This document shows, piece after piece, positions 6,309 through 6,850 of a DNA stretch of 6,850 bases. Made by a program: the position numbers and the translations under genes. This stretch comes from SLNP01 sp964446435 (GTDB lineage Bacteria > Bacteroidota > Bacteroidia > Bacteroidales > VadinHA17): positions 1 to 6,850 of the forward strand of contig CAYUOS010000152.1 in NCBI GenBank assembly GCA_964446435.1, written 5' to 3'. Below the pieces are notes generated by a model. The model saw nothing but the letters and a program-made list of their open reading frames with translations, did no database searches and was not told the origin of the DNA. Positions within the stretch are counted from its first letter, which is position 1, and every line of letters begins with the position of its first letter.

Positions 6309-6316
6309 TAATTTTG
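6309..6316 (+). promoter_or_regulatory. Probable -7 promoter box of the aminotransferase gene
   Basis: TAATTTTG matches the Bacteroidota -7 consensus exactly and ends 20 bases before the ATG at 6336, a little closer than the other boxes in the window. It is identical to the nuclease-gene box on the opposite strand. Confidence 0.45.
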
Positions 6317-6335
6317 AGTAATAATACATTGATAT

Positions 6336-6850
6336 ATGAGCGAGTGTTACGGCAGTTTTTTCATAAGGAATGGAGAGCTTACACCAAGCGTCCTCTTTGA
6401 CAATTCAGATGTCTACGAGGGTGAGTCGGTTTATGAAGTATTGCGGATGATGGGTTCGGGACCCCTCTTCTACGATGACCATATGGCGAGGATGGCCTCC
6501 AGCGTCGGGTATCACGGACATAAGATGCTGGCCTCGCCGCAGGAGATGGTCTCACAAATTGTCACCCTGAGGAAAAATGCCGGAGTAAAGGAGGCCAACC
6601 TCAAAATTGTGTTTAATTATCGTGAGAGTCAGAATACCAGCCTCATTTACTTCATCGAACCACTATATCCTACCCAGCAGCAATATCGCGAAGGGGTAAA
6701 GACCATCATCTACCATGCAGAAAGGGAAAACCCTGAGGCCAAGGTGATAAATCACCGTTTAAGGTCTTCGATTTACCACAGACTGATACTCTCAAATGCC
6801 TATGAAGCTCTTCTTGTCGATAATGAGGGTTTTATTACTGAGGGTAGCCG
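6336..6850 (+). CDS. Class IV (fold-type IV) PLP aminotransferase, N-terminal part (cut by window edge)
   Basis: About 171 codons are visible and the reading frame stays open to the end. The product belongs to the class IV pyridoxal-phosphate family, which includes branched-chain and D-amino-acid aminotransferases and aminodeoxychorismate lyase (PabC). Recognisable parts are 'YEGESVYEVLRMM' (about 27-39), the 'LFYDDHMARM' segment after it, and 'EALLVDNEGFITEGS' at the right edge, the start of the family cofactor-binding signature. K136 in 'AKVINHRLR' has the K-x-x-N spacing of the PLP lysine in this family. Substrate cannot be assigned from the visible part; a PabC-like or branched-chain-like role are both possible. 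It has no signal peptide, so it should be cytoplasmic. The ATG at 6336 is the first start after an in-frame TGA at 6330-6332. It is divergent from the nuclease gene. Confidence 0.88.
   Translation, partial: MSECYGSFFIRNGELTPSVLFDNSDVYEGESVYEVLRMMGSGPLFYDDHMARMASSVGYHGHKMLASPQEMVSQIVTLRKNAGVKEANLKIVFNYRESQNTSLIYFIEPLYPTQQQYREGVKTIIYHAERENPEAKVINHRLRSSIYHRLILSNAYEALLVDNEGFITEGS

Larger units (their letters stand above)
6271..6316. promoter_or_regulatory. Imperfect inverted repeat spanning the divergent promoters
   Basis: The left arm (6271-6289) and the right arm (6299-6316) are near reverse complements around a 9-base centre. Both begin with the same CAAAATTA and end with AGAATTCC or AGATTCC, differing by one missing base and a few changes. 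The arms include the -7 boxes of both divergent genes. It could be a shared operator or simply two similar promoters facing away from each other. Confidence 0.4.

Overview
The window looks like chromosomal DNA from a member of the Bacteroidota, most likely a Bacteroidales-type organism. The evidence is indirect. Five of the six gene starts visible here have a match to the Bacteroidota -7 promoter element (TAnnTTTG) 20 to 28 bases upstream. No start has a convincing Shine-Dalgarno sequence. The predicted proteins (a DPP III with an HECLGH zinc motif, a short PiT transporter paired with a DUF47 protein, and an exonuclease/GIY-YIG fusion) are of types familiar from that phylum. No rRNA, tRNA, CRISPR array, insertion sequence or phage gene is visible.

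Layout. Positions 1-595 (minus) hold the N-terminal third of a gamma-glutamyltransferase-family protein. A short divergent promoter region separates it from a predicted dipeptidyl-peptidase III lipoprotein (711-2765, plus). Converging on that gene is a minus-strand block: exonuclease/GIY-YIG protein (6244-4874), DUF47/PhoU-like protein (4721-4071) and PiT phosphate transporter (3900-2857). At the right edge a class IV aminotransferase starts divergently (6336 onward, plus) and runs off the window.

How the genes relate. The DUF47 and PiT genes form an obvious phosphate-uptake pair, probably read from the promoter-like box upstream of DUF47, since none is visible directly before the transporter. 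The GGT and DPP III genes both act on peptides and both carry export signals, so they may share a role in extracytoplasmic peptide or glutathione breakdown. That link is inference from neighbourhood only. The nuclease and the aminotransferase share only a promoter region.

The least ordinary part is the intergenic DNA. Every spacer that holds the 3' end of a gene (2766-2856, 3901-4070, 4722-4873) contains short tandem repeats with a 7-base period (sometimes 8), built from different words: GGCAATA, GGTTCTG, CCGTATA and CGGTATC. The two spacers that hold only promoters (596-710, 6245-6335) have none. The GGTTCTG tract ends directly at the PiT start codon and is a canonical G-quadruplex motif. 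The CCGTATA and CGGTATC tracts are near inverted copies on either side of the DUF47 gene. No stretch longer than about 170 bases lacks a gene.
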